Assembly: GCA_029204225.1 (NCBI GenBank)
Contig: CM055113.1
Span: 12,174,234 to 12,238,233 of the forward strand
Reading direction: 5' to 3'
Origin: Diphasiastrum complanatum
Taxonomy: Eukaryota; Streptophyta; Lycopodiopsida; Lycopodiales; Lycopodiaceae
DNA: 64,000 nucleotides
The first letter of the stretch is position 1, and every line of letters starts with the position of its first letter. Below, piece after piece: positions 1 through 11,420 of this stretch. Below the pieces are notes generated by a model. The model made no database searches. It was not told where the DNA came from and worked only from the letters and a program-made list of their open reading frames with translations. The position numbers were made by a program, and so were the translations under genes.

Positions 1-526
1 ATTCCATCCTTTTTGCTAGCCATAACAAAAGCACCAAGCTTGAAAAGTACCTTGTCTTTTGCCCCTAGCAACCAAGATTTCTTTCTTTGTAATGAAACAA
101 GCATCACCACCAAACTTTACCATGTATCCTTTCTCTATCATTTGACCAACACTTGTCAAATTATTTGAAAGTGAAGGAATGTAAAGAAAACATCAAGTCT
201 TGCTTTCCTATTAGTAGAGAGACAAATAGAATCGAACAAATACCTTCGATCACACACTTACCACCATTGGCCATGTGAATTGCTTTCTTGGCTCCATCAT
301 AAGCGACCAAAGAAGTAAAGAACTCCTTGTGACTAGTCATGTGTGAACTAGCTCCACTATCAATCCACCATGAATCTTTGTCACCTTCACTTGATATCAG
401 ACTTGAAGAACACATCAACCCTACGTAATTGAGAGTCTCTTGCTTGTTCTTTTCAACTTTCTTTTTGTCAAGCGACTTCTCGTAGCTTATCTCCTTTTCG
501 ATGGCTTTGAGTGTGATGAATCTCAT
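1..526 (-). pseudogene. Ty1/copia gag-pol fragment: protease and pre-integrase region
   Basis: Read on the minus strand, 526 to 161 gives an open frame with the copia aspartic-protease signature WWIDSGASSHM, followed by a stretch ending in VIEG. After a frame change near 200, the sequence down to base 1 still reads as the conserved block after the protease (LYIPSLSNNL-like, then GQMIEKGY-like and an FITKKE-like GAG-pre-integrase motif). The protease would cleave the Gag-Pol polyprotein inside the virus-like particle. The element runs off the left edge of the window, and nothing recognisable as gag lies upstream of 526. It is a broken fragment, clearly copia and not a host gene. Confidence 0.85.
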
Positions 527-2484
527 TTCTTATGTCCAACGGAATAAGTTCCAAATAAGGCCTAATCACTGGTATAAGTTTGTTTGTATACTAGCTCTTG
601 ATTATCTGAACATATTGTCCTCTGAAAATTGCCTTTGGATGTTTTTTTTGGATTTCTTGGACAATTTTTCTCATAGATTTTGCCAAATATTCATCAATTA
701 CATTGGCACTCTTTGTATTCTCCTTTCTGCTTCTGGGTGTTTCCTCAGTTCTTCTTCGAGTCGAAGTCCCGACCTCATTGACACTCTTGTTTTAATGAGA
801 AATGGAGAACACTCAATTGGTAGGTCGCACAAACCTTTGGTTATTAGTCCTCAAGAGATTATGAGATTGGTGGTAGAAACAGATTGGATGGATAGGTTGA
901 TGATGGTAGGGAAAGATGATGAGGGGTTTGGTGGAAGGTGAAGGAACTGACAATATTATAGTTGCAGAATTAGACCTTTGCAGTGTCAAGCTCACTTTGT
1001 CGTGCAAGTCCACTGTCGTCTTCATCTTTTTCTTTGATCTGTTATTTGTTGAGACTCGGTCAAGCTTTTGTCTACTACTCGATCTTTTCTTTTGTATTGG
1101 CCTTTTCAGCTGGATTTCTTTGATTTTTTTTTTCTTTATTTTTTTTTATCTTTTCTTGCAGCTTCACTTACTTTCTTTTTGATTCACCAACCAATGTAGG
1201 TGGTAGTTGGACTCCGCAAGACACTGTAATGACCTTTTAGCTGCCTCGGTAAAACTACCAAGGTCTGAAAAGTGATGAATGGTGAGATGGTGGAATAACA
1301 GAGAGATGTAAGGTAAGGTAAGGTGGTGGTGGTGGTGGTAGTATTCTGATGATGGAAGTTATGGTGGATGGTGTGGATGATATAACAAACATGGAAGTAG
1401 ATATAGATGTTGTGGTAAGAGAACTGGATGACGAGAATGTGGATGGTGTGGATGTAGAAGTGGTTGAAAGAGAAGACCGATTACCCAATACTTGTACTTC
1501 CCCCTCCTTAAGGATCTTCATCTTCCCGCCCATTCTTCAATTTTTCATCAGTTTGGTTGATGTTGCTTGTCGTCCTACATTCTTCATTTTCCCAAGCATA
1601 CATTCAATTTTCTTGTTTGTTAGATCAGGCTCGCTTTAGAATGTCTCTATTGATCCTTCGGATTTGTGTGAACTCACCCTAGACTTTCCAGAAACCCACC
1701 GTCGCGCACCGTTATTTCATGGTTTTGGAAACTGATAGTCAAAACTCAAATTTTTCATGATTTTAGAGTTCCTCAAATTTATCTTGATTTTTGAGTTTAT
1801 CAGAATTTTTTGAGTCACAAGAAATTTTCAAGTCACACAAGAATTTTTCGAGTCTCACAAGACTTTTTCAAGTTTCTAAGCTCAGAGTTCCATCATGACA
1901 TTTCACCAAAAAGACGTTCCAGAAAACAACCGGGAAGATGAAGATCCTTTATCCTGATACTAATCCCAAACCAATCCTTACAAGAGAAATCAACAAGAAA
2001 GACATTCATACATCAATACCCAAACTATATACATGAAGATGGAGCATGGAAGGAAATGCAAGTATTAGAATCTTCAATTCAAAGAGCAACAACATTTCAG
2101 TACATAATGCATGCTATGGAACTCATGGTGGAGGCCTCTATCTATACCCACGAGCTGTAGAACCCAATTGTATCATAATTTGGAGTCCACTCTTGCAACT
2201 AAGTGAACCCCAATCTATAATAATTTGAGTTCCACCTCTTACTAGATAATAGGAGGCCTCTTTATTAAAAACATAACTCAAGAGAAAGTCTAAATTACTA
2301 GCTCCCACATGGCTATCCATCTTTTGGAAATTACCATGGGGCTCACAGAATATTCATTTAGCCTAGCACTAATAATTCTCGTGCTCTTAGACTCGGCTCT
2401 CAACTTCATCTTTGTTGGAAAACCCTTTTTGGGTGATGAGACACTGCATTGACACGTTAGGGGCATGGCATCAACTAACAGTCT
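527..2484. other. Intergenic stretch, no gene recognised
   Basis: No coding signal I can support. It holds a T-rich tract near 1117-1150, a GGT/GAT-rich low-complexity run about 1320-1460 that creates opposing spurious open frames, and a set of short direct repeats about 1780-1880 built on 'caagaattttt' and 'gagtcacaag'. It is probably old decayed repeat DNA. Confidence 0.5.
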
Positions 2485-2935
2485 CGAAGGCCAAAAACTC
2501 CCACAATCAACAAAAGGCCCAAGCTCAACGAAGCCATGGCAAAGACCAACGGAAGCAGGTCAACGCCTGAAACCACAAGGGGCCATGCTGTGATTCCATA
2601 TGAAGCACTATGAAGAAATTGCGGCCACCGTGGTCTGAAGGCCTTATACGTATCTCTACGACCATTGCCAAGTGACGTTAACATAGCCACCAAGGCAACG
2701 TAGCTAATTAGTAGTTAAGCGTAAACCTGTCTTGTAATTCATAGTTAAAAAATTGCTATACATAAAGGTCTGCCACAGAATGCTTCCAGTTTGTGCATCT
2801 CTCATTGTTTGTATTGTTTCATCTAATCAAATGCTTGAAGTCTGTGATCTTTAGTCACTTGTTTGGAACCTATAAATTTCCACATAAATCCAAATAAAAG
2901 AAAAAAGAAAGCACAGAAGCTACACGTTTTTTTCA
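2485..2935 (+). repeat. 5' LTR of copia element A (promoter-deleted)
   Basis: The sequence from about 2492 matches the 3' LTR at about 7015-7631 over most of its length and ends in TTTTTTTCA directly before the primer-binding site. Compared with the 3' copy it lacks two blocks: one corresponding to about 7273-7355, which carries the only TATA-like box, and one corresponding to about 7383-7471. Its left edge also seems collapsed at a 'ctcgaagg' repeat, so the true start is uncertain. These deletions should make it a poor promoter. No target-site duplication was found. Confidence 0.8.
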
Positions 2936-2947
2936 TGGTATCAGAGC
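2936..2947 (+). other. Primer-binding site of copia element A
   Basis: TGGTATCAGAGC follows the 5' LTR end with no gap. This is the usual plant copia site complementary to initiator methionine tRNA, used to prime minus-strand DNA synthesis. Confidence 0.9.
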
Positions 2948-2969
2948 GGGGTCTCTAAGACAACACAAT

Positions 2970-3700
2970 ATGGCTACAATGATCCAAACAAGAATAACAA
3001 TCAATCTTGATGACGCGAAATATCGAATATGGAAGTAAAATCAAAATGCTTCTAAAGGGTGAAGGGATCTGGTCAGTGACCGAACTCATAGAAGTATAGC
3101 CTCCAGAGGGAGACCTGAGGAGCGCTGGATGCATCAGAAAGGATGAGTATGCAATGGCAATTATCGTTTCGTCCATAAACGAAGAAATACTCATGCAGAT
3201 TGAAGACTGTGAGAGCAACCATGAAGCATGAAAAAGGCTGAAACAGAAGTATGTAGTGAGGATTGTCGCGTTAGTGATGCACCTACACAATCAGTTGCAA
3301 GTCTGCACTGGGATGACAACTAATTGGATTAGCATGTCGAGAGAATCAAAACGATTTTTGCTCAACTTGATGCATCTGGACAGGAGCACCAGGGTCCTAG
3401 CACCACAACAACTAATGTACTTCATGAAATCTCTACCTACGTCCTATCAACTACTAAGAATGCTCAGTATGAGCTTACAAGCATGATGTTCGAGTGAGCT
3501 ATTAGTCTTGTCGTTGATGAGAGATGAAGGAGAAGGAAGCAGTGACCAGAGGAGAAGGCTCTTTTTACAAAAGGAAGGAAGAAAACAAGAACAAGCTCAT
3601 TTGAAGTCTTCGAACAAAGGCAATGACAACCAGCAAATTTTTTCATATAATCACTATCACAAGCTGGGACACATAGCCAATAGATGCTAGTTCAACTCGA
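2970..3700 (+). pseudogene. Copia element A gag
   Basis: The frame begins with ATG at 2970, 23 bases after the primer site, and reads MATMIQTRITINLDDAKYR. Recognisable pieces follow: the EEILMQIEDCESNHEAW-like block near 3180 and, near 3640-3690, a decayed zinc knuckle reading YHKLGHIANRC. Several stops and frame changes interrupt it. Gag would form the particle shell and bind RNA. The order after the primer site and before the protease confirms the identity; it cannot make a full protein. Confidence 0.75.
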
Positions 3701-3702
3701 CA

Positions 3703-5105
3703 ATCCCTTGCATGCACTGCAAGAAGAAAGAACATTCTGCATATGAGTGCAAATTCAATCCAAAAAGAAATACCAAGGTCAGAAAGGCCCATGTTGCAGA
3801 GTCGTCGAAGGATGTAGACAAGAGCGATGAATCCTTCACAATATTTGATGAGGCTTCAACAAGTTATGCAGAGCAAGACTACGACGTAGTCATCGACTCA
3901 AGAGCGACTTCACACATTACTTGCAACAAGAAGGTCTTGATCAACTATAGAGAACTAGAAAACAATAAAGCAGTGATTCTAGGCAATGGGAGCTGACACG
4001 ATGTCAAAGGCATCAAGACTCTATAGCTACGAACACTGTCAGGACAAGCAGAGCTGCCAGGAGCACTCTATGTACCCTCACTAAGAAGAGACCTCCTATC
4101 TATATCAAAGATGGCGGAATTTAAATATTGGATCCTGTTCGATGGCAATGTATGTCAGATGATCGAAGAAAATACAAACAAGTTCTTGACTATTGGGTCC
4201 AAAGAAGGTAACCTGTACTAAGCCAAGATTATCAACAGTTTTGATAGCATACTGAATGCATCAGAAAATGAAAATCAGCTCTGGCACATAAGAATGTATC
4301 TTTTGAACATGAAAAGTCTCTACGACATGAGCAAAAAAGAGATTGTCATAGGTTGGAAGATATCCAGACCCGACATCAACTTCTGTGAGGCCTACCAAAA
4401 GGGCAAACAACATCGAAGTCCATTTGTGCATGAGGGTAAGAGGGCCAAGGAGGTGCTTGAGCTTGTCCACTCAGATGTCTGTGGACTGATGAAAGTCGAT
4501 TCACTCTCAATATTGAGGTACTTCTTGACATTCATTCATGACTACAGCCGGATGACTATAGCCGGATGACAACGATATATTATCTAAAGAAAAAACTTGA
4601 AGTGTTTGACTCTTTCAAAAGGTTAGTGGCATCACAAAGAGACACACCTCGAAGAAGGTACAAACTATCAGGTCTGACAATGGAGGTGAGTACAAGAGCA
4701 AAGGATGCTAGTCGAAGGAGCCAGATGCATGATGGCACATGCTCAGTTGTCGAGCCAATTTTGGACTGAGGCAATCGTTGCAACAAAGCCTTGGAAAACA
4801 AGACACCATATGAGATGTGGACATGCAAAAGGCCTGATCTGTCATACTTGTGTGTGTTTGGATTTGCAACATACAAGCACATACCAAAAGAAGAAAGAAA
4901 CAAGCTCAACAAAAAGTCAAAGCAGACAATCATGATTGGATACTCGAATGAATCACAAGCATATAGGCTCCACAACCCAACCTCGAAGAAAGTTGTGTCA
5001 AGTAGAGTTTTGAAGTTTGATGAATCCACATTTCTAGGATTTAAGAAAGAAAAGAGCCACGAGATCTTCACACTATTGCCAATTCAAGAGGGAGATCAAG
5101 GATAG
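3703..5105 (+). pseudogene. Copia element A zinc knuckle, protease and integrase
   Basis: A second zinc knuckle (CMHCKKKEHSAYEC, 3708-3750) precedes a protease with DSRATSHIT at about 3895-3925, where the usual DSGA reads DSRA, so the active site is mutated. Integrase pieces follow: the FCEAYQKGKQHRSPF block (about 4380), LELVHSDVCGL (about 4457), HDYSRMT (about 4540), and the C-terminal FGFATYKHIPKEERNKL block (4860-4910) and later YSNESQAYRLHNP. The frame changes several times, and 4545-4568 has a short duplication of 'ctacagccggatgac'. Non-functional. Confidence 0.8.
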
Positions 5106-5357
5106 ACACCAACACAGAAAGTCGAGCCCCAAACTCCAAAGCATGAAACTGAAGATCAACCAGTCGAAGAAGACACGAATCAACAGCGACGAATAGGACC
5201 AAGAAGGTCAACAAGACAAAGAAGGCCTCCAGATTGATACACTGACAATCTTCAATGGAGCAAGAATGCAGATTTGAAATATTGTAGCTTCACTGAAGAA
5301 CTGACAACATATCAAAAAGCTATCCAAAGTCTAGAGGGAGAATTCTAGAAGCAAACA

Positions 5358-6129
5358 ATGTCAGAAGAGATCGAATCAATGAGGCAGAATGAGGCATGGA
5401 CACTAGAGCCACTGCCAGAAGATAAAAAGATCATCAACTACAAATGGGTTTATAAGAAAAAAATGAAATCATATGGCACTGTCGGACACTACAAGGCTAG
5501 ACTTGTCGCCAAGGGCTATATGCAAAGGTATAGGATCGACTACTTTGATACGTACTCACCAATGGTCAAGATGACATGCATTCGACTACTCCTTGCATAC
5601 ACAACACAACACAATTTGGAAATACACCAGATTGATGTCAAAATAGGCATTTTCTATGGAGATCTCATGAAGTAGCATGAAGGACTCGAAGACCCCTCGA
5701 CAATCGACAATATGTCTATTAATTGCATCGAGGCATTTATGGTCTGAAGCAGACATCACGAGCTTGGTACAAGAAGCTCTACAATTTCTAAAGTCTCTAG
5801 AATTCGTTCCTACACAACCAGACTGTAATGTCTATATAAGAAGAGTAGGAAGAAGCTTTGTGATTCTAACAACTTTTGGAGATGACTCCCTGATTATAGG
5901 AAACTCTTTGATGCTAATCAATAAAACCAAGAGTCAGATTTTTGCAAGTTACGAAATCATAGATCTAAAAGAAGTGACAAAATGTCTTGGGCTGCAGATC
6001 AGAAGAAATCGAATGAGATGGGTAATGCATTTGAGAATACGCCAAAAAGGTACTGAAGCAGTACCGAATGTTGGACTACAAATAAGAAGCCACACCAATG
6101 ATAGCTGGAGCCAGATTGATGAAACATGA
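5358..6129 (+). pseudogene. Copia element A reverse transcriptase
   Basis: The start of RT is well preserved (EAWTLEPLPEDKKIINYKWVYK, then YKARLVAKGYMQ and FDTYSPMVK), through LEIHQIDVK near 5640. A stop and frame change near 5675 split it from the second half. The catalytic YVDD region reads FGDDSLIIGNS near 5877-5910, so the first positions of the motif are changed although DD remains. RT would copy the element RNA into DNA. This copy is dead. Confidence 0.85.
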
Positions 6130-6149
6130 CTGTCTGAACACTGATGGGA

Positions 6150-6830
6150 GAGACAAAAGATGGAAGGTATACCATATCAGAACCTGATCGGTAGTCTAAT
6201 GTACCTTACAATTTGTACAGACCCGACTTGGCCTTCCATGTCTATGCATTGAGCTAATTCTCCTCCAATCCTGGCATGGCACATTGGCAAATGGTGAAAA
6301 GAATTCTGCAATATCTGAAAGGCACCCAAAATATGGGATTTACCTATAAAGCAAAAAAAGAAGAAAAATAATTCGAGATGCAACAATATAGTGATGCAAG
6401 TTGGGCAAGCTGCAAAGATGATAGCAAGTCGGTAACAAGAGGATGTTCGATAGTGTGCAGAGTAGCAATCAACTAGACATCCAAGAAACAAACATTAGTG
6501 GCTCAATCCTCATGTGAAGCTAAAGATGTCATAGCTTTGAAGATGACAAATGAGGTAATATGGTTGCAGATGATGCTGGAGGCAACTGGCATACAACAAA
6601 AAGAACCATGCACGATGATGATGGATTCTCAGAGTGCCATATATCTATCCTAGGATCCAGTCTTTCATTCGAAGACCAAATACATACCTTTGAAGTATTG
6701 TCACATTCGAGGATCTAGAAAGGAGAGCTGAATGTCCAATATATAAAATCCGAAGACATGGTTGTAGATTTGCTCACAAAGCCGCTCGACAGATCACTCT
6801 TTACGAAATAAAGAAGAACAATAGGATTGG
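6150..6830 (+). pseudogene. Copia element A RNase H and C-terminal end of pol
   Basis: The decayed frame carries copia RNase H landmarks in order: DASWASCKDD (about 6395), TSKKQTLVAQSSCEAK (about 6477-6525), NEVIWLQMMLEA, and DSQSAIYLS (about 6625). The last part, ending in IGLDIHKGCN near 6850, is the typical tail just before the 3' LTR. Stops and indels are frequent. RNase H would degrade the RNA of the RNA-DNA hybrid. Confidence 0.8.
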
Positions 6831-6863
6831 ACATACACAAAGGTTGCAACGTTCAAGAGGCAG

Positions 6864-7631
6864 TGTCTGAAATGGTGAACTCTTGCAACCTTGCCTAAGA
6901 GGTCTCGAAGGATGAAAGGACCTCGAAGGTCGAAGACACCTGAAGGTCAAACACACCTCAAAGTTCAAAGATGTCCCGAAGGATGAAGACACCCCGAAGG
7001 ATGAATATGTCCTGAAGGCCAAAAACTCCTGCAATCAACATAAGGCCCAAGCTCAACAAAGTGAAGGCAAAGACCAACGGAAGTAGGTCAACGCTTGAAA
7101 CTGCAAGGGGCCATCTTGCGGTTCCATATGAAGCACTACAAAGAGATTGCGGTCACCGTAGTCTGAAGGCCTTGTACCTTCACAACTGCTGCCAAGTGAT
7201 GTTAATAGAGCCACCAAGGCAACGTAGCTAGCTAGTAGTTAAGCGTAAACCTATCTTGTAGTTCATAGTTAATCTATCTTGTAAACTCCACGTACTGGAT
7301 ATAAATATAGGATCGAATGCTAGAATGGGTGGGGGTTGCTCAGAGATGCAAAAGAAAAATTGTTATGCATAAAGGTCTGCCAACGAGCAAAATATGGCAA
7401 GTTCGTGAGAGGAGTGTCAGGCCGCCAACGAGCGAGATCGTGAATAACTCACTCGAATTGAAATCAAATTGCAGAATGCTTCCAGTTCGTGCATCTCTCA
7501 TTGTTCGTATCATTTCGTCTGATCAAATGCTTGAAGTCTGTGATTTTTAGTCGCTTGTCTAGGTCTTGTAAATTTTCGCATACATCCAAATAGAAGAAAA
7601 AAGAAAGCACAAAAACTACACATTTTTTTCA
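6864..7631 (+). repeat. 3' LTR of copia element A
   Basis: It starts TGTCTGAAAT after the pol tail and ends ..TTTTTTTCA at 7631, matching the 5' copy. The first part (about 6895-7020) is a degenerate tandem array built on CCGAAGGATGAAGACA-like units. A TATA-like box (TATAAATA, about 7300-7307) is present only in this copy. Length is about 768 bp against about 450 in the 5' LTR. The exact start is inferred from the TG and the position of the pol end. Confidence 0.75.
7300..7307 (+). promoter_or_regulatory. TATA-like box in the 3' LTR of copia A
   Basis: TATAAATA inside 'ggatataaatatagg'. It lies about 325 bp before the LTR end, a plausible position for the U3/R promoter, and is missing from the 5' LTR. 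If active it would drive transcription outward into the minisatellite at 7634. Confidence 0.45.
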
Positions 7632-7633
7632 TT

Positions 7634-8105
7634 TGAGGTGTGCGAGTCATTTTTGTCAATTATGAGTCATTATCTCTACCACTATCTGTTGTGCGAGTCA
7701 TTCTTGAGGTGTGTGTCATTTTTGTCAATTCTGAGTCATTATCTCTACCATTGCCTATTGTGCGAGTCATTCTTGAGGCGTGCGAGTCATTTTTGTCAAT
7801 TCTGAGTGATTACCTCTACCATTGCCTGTTGTGCGAGTCATTCTTGAGGCGTGCGAGTCATTTTTGTCAATTCTGAGTCATTACCTCTACCATTGCCTGT
7901 TGTGCAAGTCATTCTTGAGGCGTGCGAGTCATTTTTGTCAATTTTGAGTCATTACCTCTACCATTGTCTATTGTGTGAGTCATTCTTGAGGTGTGCGAGT
8001 CATTTTTGTCAATTCCAAGTCATTACCTCTACCATTGTCTGTTGTGCAAGTCATTTTTGTCAATTTTGAGTCATTACCTCTACCATTGTCTGTTGTGCGA
8101 GTCAA
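7634..8105. repeat. 71-bp minisatellite, about 6.5 units
   Basis: Units begin with GAGGYGTGCGAGTCATTTTT and contain GTGCGAGTCATT twice each. Unit boundaries fall near 7634, 7705, 7773, 7844, 7915 and 7986. One unit is missing a few bases and the last is a partial repeat. Units differ by only a few substitutions. The apparent open frames across it are repeat artefacts. Confidence 0.9.
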
Positions 8106-8342
8106 TTTGAGATGATTTGTCACCTTCTTCTGACTAGTGCGAGTCATTAGGAGATGATTTTGACTTTCTTTTGACCTGTGCGAGTTATTGTTTTTCACCT
8201 TCTTCTGACCTATGCGAGTTATTAAGAGATGGTTTTCACCTTCTTCTAACTTGTGAGAGTCATTATGAGATGTTTTTCACCTTCTTTAGACTTGTGTGAG
8301 TTATTATGAAATGTTTTTCGCATTCTTCAGACCTGTGTGAGG
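8106..8342. repeat. 41-bp diverged tandem repeat adjoining the 71-bp array
   Basis: About five units of GAGATGTTTTTCACCTTCTT followed by a TGTGYGAGTYATTAT ending. They share the GTGCGAGT core with the previous array, which suggests one array grew from the other. Confidence 0.75.
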
Positions 8343-9171
8343 GTCCAAATGGTTTCTACCTATCCTAAGATCCACGATTTAGGACTATGCGAATACTCTA
8401 TTTTCAACTCTTGACCATCTCTCTACCAAAGTTGAGGGTAGCACTTGCCACTACGATTTCTTGCCTAACTATCGCATAACTTAAAAATATCTACTTTTAG
8501 ACCTGTTTTTACACTTTTTGCAAGTGTGCAAATCATCTTCTATCACCAGTGGGAAGATACAGAGCAAAGTGGCTATTTTTGCATATATATTTCATCATGG
8601 TAAGTATTTGGATAAAGGTAAAACATCTCTAAATGATTTCCAGTGAAAACTTTAACACATGTGCGATTACTCTACTTACATCTCTTGACCAAGGATTCAA
8701 AAGGCCGTCTTAAAATTATCAAACATGACCTGTGCGAATAGGTTGGAGGTACTTTTGCCCCCAGAGGTTCTAGAAACAACATGAAAGTTCAAAGAAGATG
8801 AGAGAAACATAACAACCTCCTCAAAATTATCTACAAGTGCAAATTCTTGATCTTTCCTCCAATAGTACTTGCATAGTCTATTTTTGGCAAGCTCTAAACT
8901 TGAGCAAGTTTATGGGTAGGTGTGCGAATTCTCTCTAGAAGAGTACACTACTGATCTTGAGTAGCACCATTCATTGAGAAAACCTGAAATCTAGTATCAC
9001 CCTTGGTTGTGCAATGAAACTATTTCACCAGGATAAGTCGATCTACCATCCGATGCACTACACATAGCCATGGGAAGTCATAGATTACTCGTGATAAGAT
9101 CATTATCTTGTGAATAACTTCCACGCTCATCATCTACCCACTATGTGTAGAATCATTTATCTTAGATCACA
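8343..9171 (+). other. Non-coding leader rich in TGTGCGAAT motifs, before a Ty3-type gag
   Basis: No gene. Variants of TGTGCGAAT/TGTGCGATT followed by ACTCTA recur near 8388, 8661, 8731 and 8920. This links the stretch to the preceding minisatellite and suggests that both belong to the LTR or leader of the element whose gag starts at 9172. Confidence 0.4.
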
Positions 9172-9575
9172 ATGTCAAGGGAGATAGGCAATCCGCCTCC
9201 ACCACTAGTAGATAAGAGGATTCTGAGAATCGACGTCCAAAAGTACGATGGAGAATCGGACCTAGTCAAGTTCCTCCAAGATTTTCATAACACTTGTAAG
9301 TTCTATGGAGACAGCTCTAGAGCTGAAAATTAAGGTTGTTTCCAATGGTTCTCAATGGCGACACAAAAGAGTGGTATTTGAATCTAGAGAGTACAGATAT
9401 CGAGTCATGGAAAACCATAGAAACATCTCTCATCAAGCGATTCAAACCATCTAAGCTGATCCAAAGCGCATTTATTCAATTGATTCAGATCAAAATGAAG
9501 GGCAAGGAGTCAGTACGCACCTATATTGAGCGTTTTGAATGTCTCAAGGTAGAGTGTGTTGATGATCTCCCTTGA
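9172..9575 (+). pseudogene. Ty3-type retrotransposon gag fragment (PF03732-like)
   Basis: From ATG at 9172 the frame reads MSREIGNPPPPLVDKRILRI and VQKYDGESDLVKFLQDFHNT, with a stop near 9330, then continues in a shifted frame as FPMVLNGDTKEWYLN, IETSLIKRFKPSK and IKMKGKESVRTYIERFECL. This order (FPxxLxGxAxxWY, FxxRF, RTYxxRF) is the core of the Ty3-type gag domain. The sequence then decays at 9575 without any pol. It resembles the gag at 12949. A stop and a one-base shift make it non-functional. Confidence 0.75.
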
Positions 9576-10990
9576 ACTATTGCTGCCCAATAAGACCAAC
9601 ATGTTATGAGAAGAGCCAATCTGAAATGTAACTAAAAAACTCTATTGCCTATCATGATAACACACTGACACACCCCTACTCAACAATCATATACTCCCTA
9701 ATCATCCCTGTCTTGAATGATACACTCAAGGAGACATATGGTGATTCAGACCACCAACCTTGCAATTTGACAAACGTATTGAAAATCAAAAGCCATTTTG
9801 GCTGTAAAATACAGGCTTTCTAAAAATTTGGCCGTCATAGCAAACAGGCACATACAATTCAAAAATGTCATTTTGACATGCATTTTTGTTTATTTACTTG
9901 TTTAGATTCACAATAAATATATTATACACATCACTTGAAACTTGAGAAAAATTTCAGCACAAGCTTTCACATTCATGATTCAACTTTTAGCCCTTCCAAC
10001 TTGGGGGCTCATCTTTAAACTTAGTACTCAATCCTAAATTATCAAACTTCATTTTAGATTTGAAAGTCAAATGGTTTATGAAACCGTCATTGAAAAAAAG
10101 CATGACAGACACCGTCAAATACAAGGCTGCGAACCTCATTGTAGGCCAATATTCATAAGTTATGGTGTAGTGTAGTTGACCTCTTGCAAACCTCAATGAT
10201 GGGCTACCACTAAGAGTAGTAGAAGCAAGTGGCCATGCGCTGACCTAACACATTGACCGCATTATTCTAGAACAAGAGAGCAATCAATAGATGTGTGTAA
10301 ACAATGGCAACCTTAGTGCCTGCATACACAGTCTATCCAATTAAAAATGAAAGCATCATCATCAATGGTAGGTAAAAAATCAGCACCCTGCTATCAGTGC
10401 ATTAGTCATCAATACCTCTGTTTGATTAGTTTGAGTAGAGAATGAATCCACTAGTGGAGTTGCACCTGCATGGAATGAATTAAAAGAAAGACAATCAATT
10501 TTGAGTAGGGGAGCATGGCCCACTAGTGCACATTGAGCTGTGCTCTCACATTTTCTCTCCTGATCTATCTATACCTACAAAGGTGCATCTCTTTCTCTCA
10601 ACCATCACATAATCTCACTGCCAACCATTGCGCCTCCAGGAGAATGAGTGAGCCATTATGTTGGAGGAAAAGTTATTTTGAAAGTGGATTAACAAAGTGG
10701 GTCCCAAACATTCTTGGGAAAAAGATGGCAACACACATGTGGCTAGTGGTTGAGGTACTCATCTCACCATGTGAACACCTGATCTTCTAGACGACATTGA
10801 GGTATATTACTTGCTTACTCTTCTATTTTGGTTTGTCTTTCGTCAGAACATATGGGTAATATTCATCGCTTAGTCTACATAGGAAAAGTGGCTTCATTTT
10901 GAGCTAGCAAATCTTTTTGATCATTGGATAACTCAAATGTGTGTGGCAATGATAACATGGTAGTTGCACATAGAAGTAAGTCCAACCTGA
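9576..10990. other. Intergenic stretch, no gene recognised
   Basis: No supported gene. The open frames here are short and lack recognisable motifs. A short CACA/TGTG-containing segment near 10723-10760 is unremarkable. Confidence 0.5.
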
Positions 10991-11420
10991 TGATCATATA
11001 GTTATTTGATTAGTTAGAAGTTAAAAAAAGAACTTTAGGCCTTTTTGTGAGAATTCAATGTCACAAGGCCTAATAGTCAAGTTAGTGAATAAAAAGGCTC
11101 CTCCCAAATTTCAAATTTCAAATAATGAGGGAGGTGGAAATTGGCCAATAGGATTTGAGGCCAAAGCCCTAAAATCCACTATATATAGTAGTGATTTGTG
11201 ATTCATTTGACATGTTCATTTCAATAAAGCAGGTGGAGCCTCTTTTGAATTGAAATCGGGTGTCCTTGCTCTTCTTCTTCCTATCTTCATCTCTCATATC
11301 TTATTTGGATTTTGCTATTTACTGGATTTGGTAATTGTTGGGATTGATCTTTGTTATACTTTTTGTGAGAGAAAAGAGAGAAAGAGAAAAGTAAGCTTGA
11401 CTTTCACTTGAGTGGTGTTA
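10991..11420 (+). promoter_or_regulatory. Possible LTR or promoter segment with a TATA box
   Basis: The segment has CCAAT at 11147, CTATATATAGTAG about 11180-11192 as a strong TATA box, and a pyrimidine-rich tract (11265-11300) downstream. This resembles the U3/R layout of a plant LTR and could belong to the Ty3-type element whose gag starts at 12949. No partner LTR or primer site was found, so it could also be an ordinary promoter remnant. Confidence 0.35.

Noticed and set aside
1255-1639. Opposed frames rich in Ser/Thr (minus) and Asp/Val (plus)
   Set aside because: They come from a GGT/GAT-rich low-complexity run and have no motif or plausible gene context.
2413-2491. TGTTGGAAAACC as the start of the copia A 5' LTR
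   Set aside because: It is a typical LTR start, but the 3' LTR does not begin this way and the sequence up to 2491 does not match it.
7634-8105. CRISPR-like array
   Set aside because: The units are contiguous with no unique spacers, and this is plant nuclear DNA.
7640-8198. Several repeated short frames on both strands
   Set aside because: They follow the 71-bp unit, which is not a multiple of three, and drift between frames. This is a repeat artefact.
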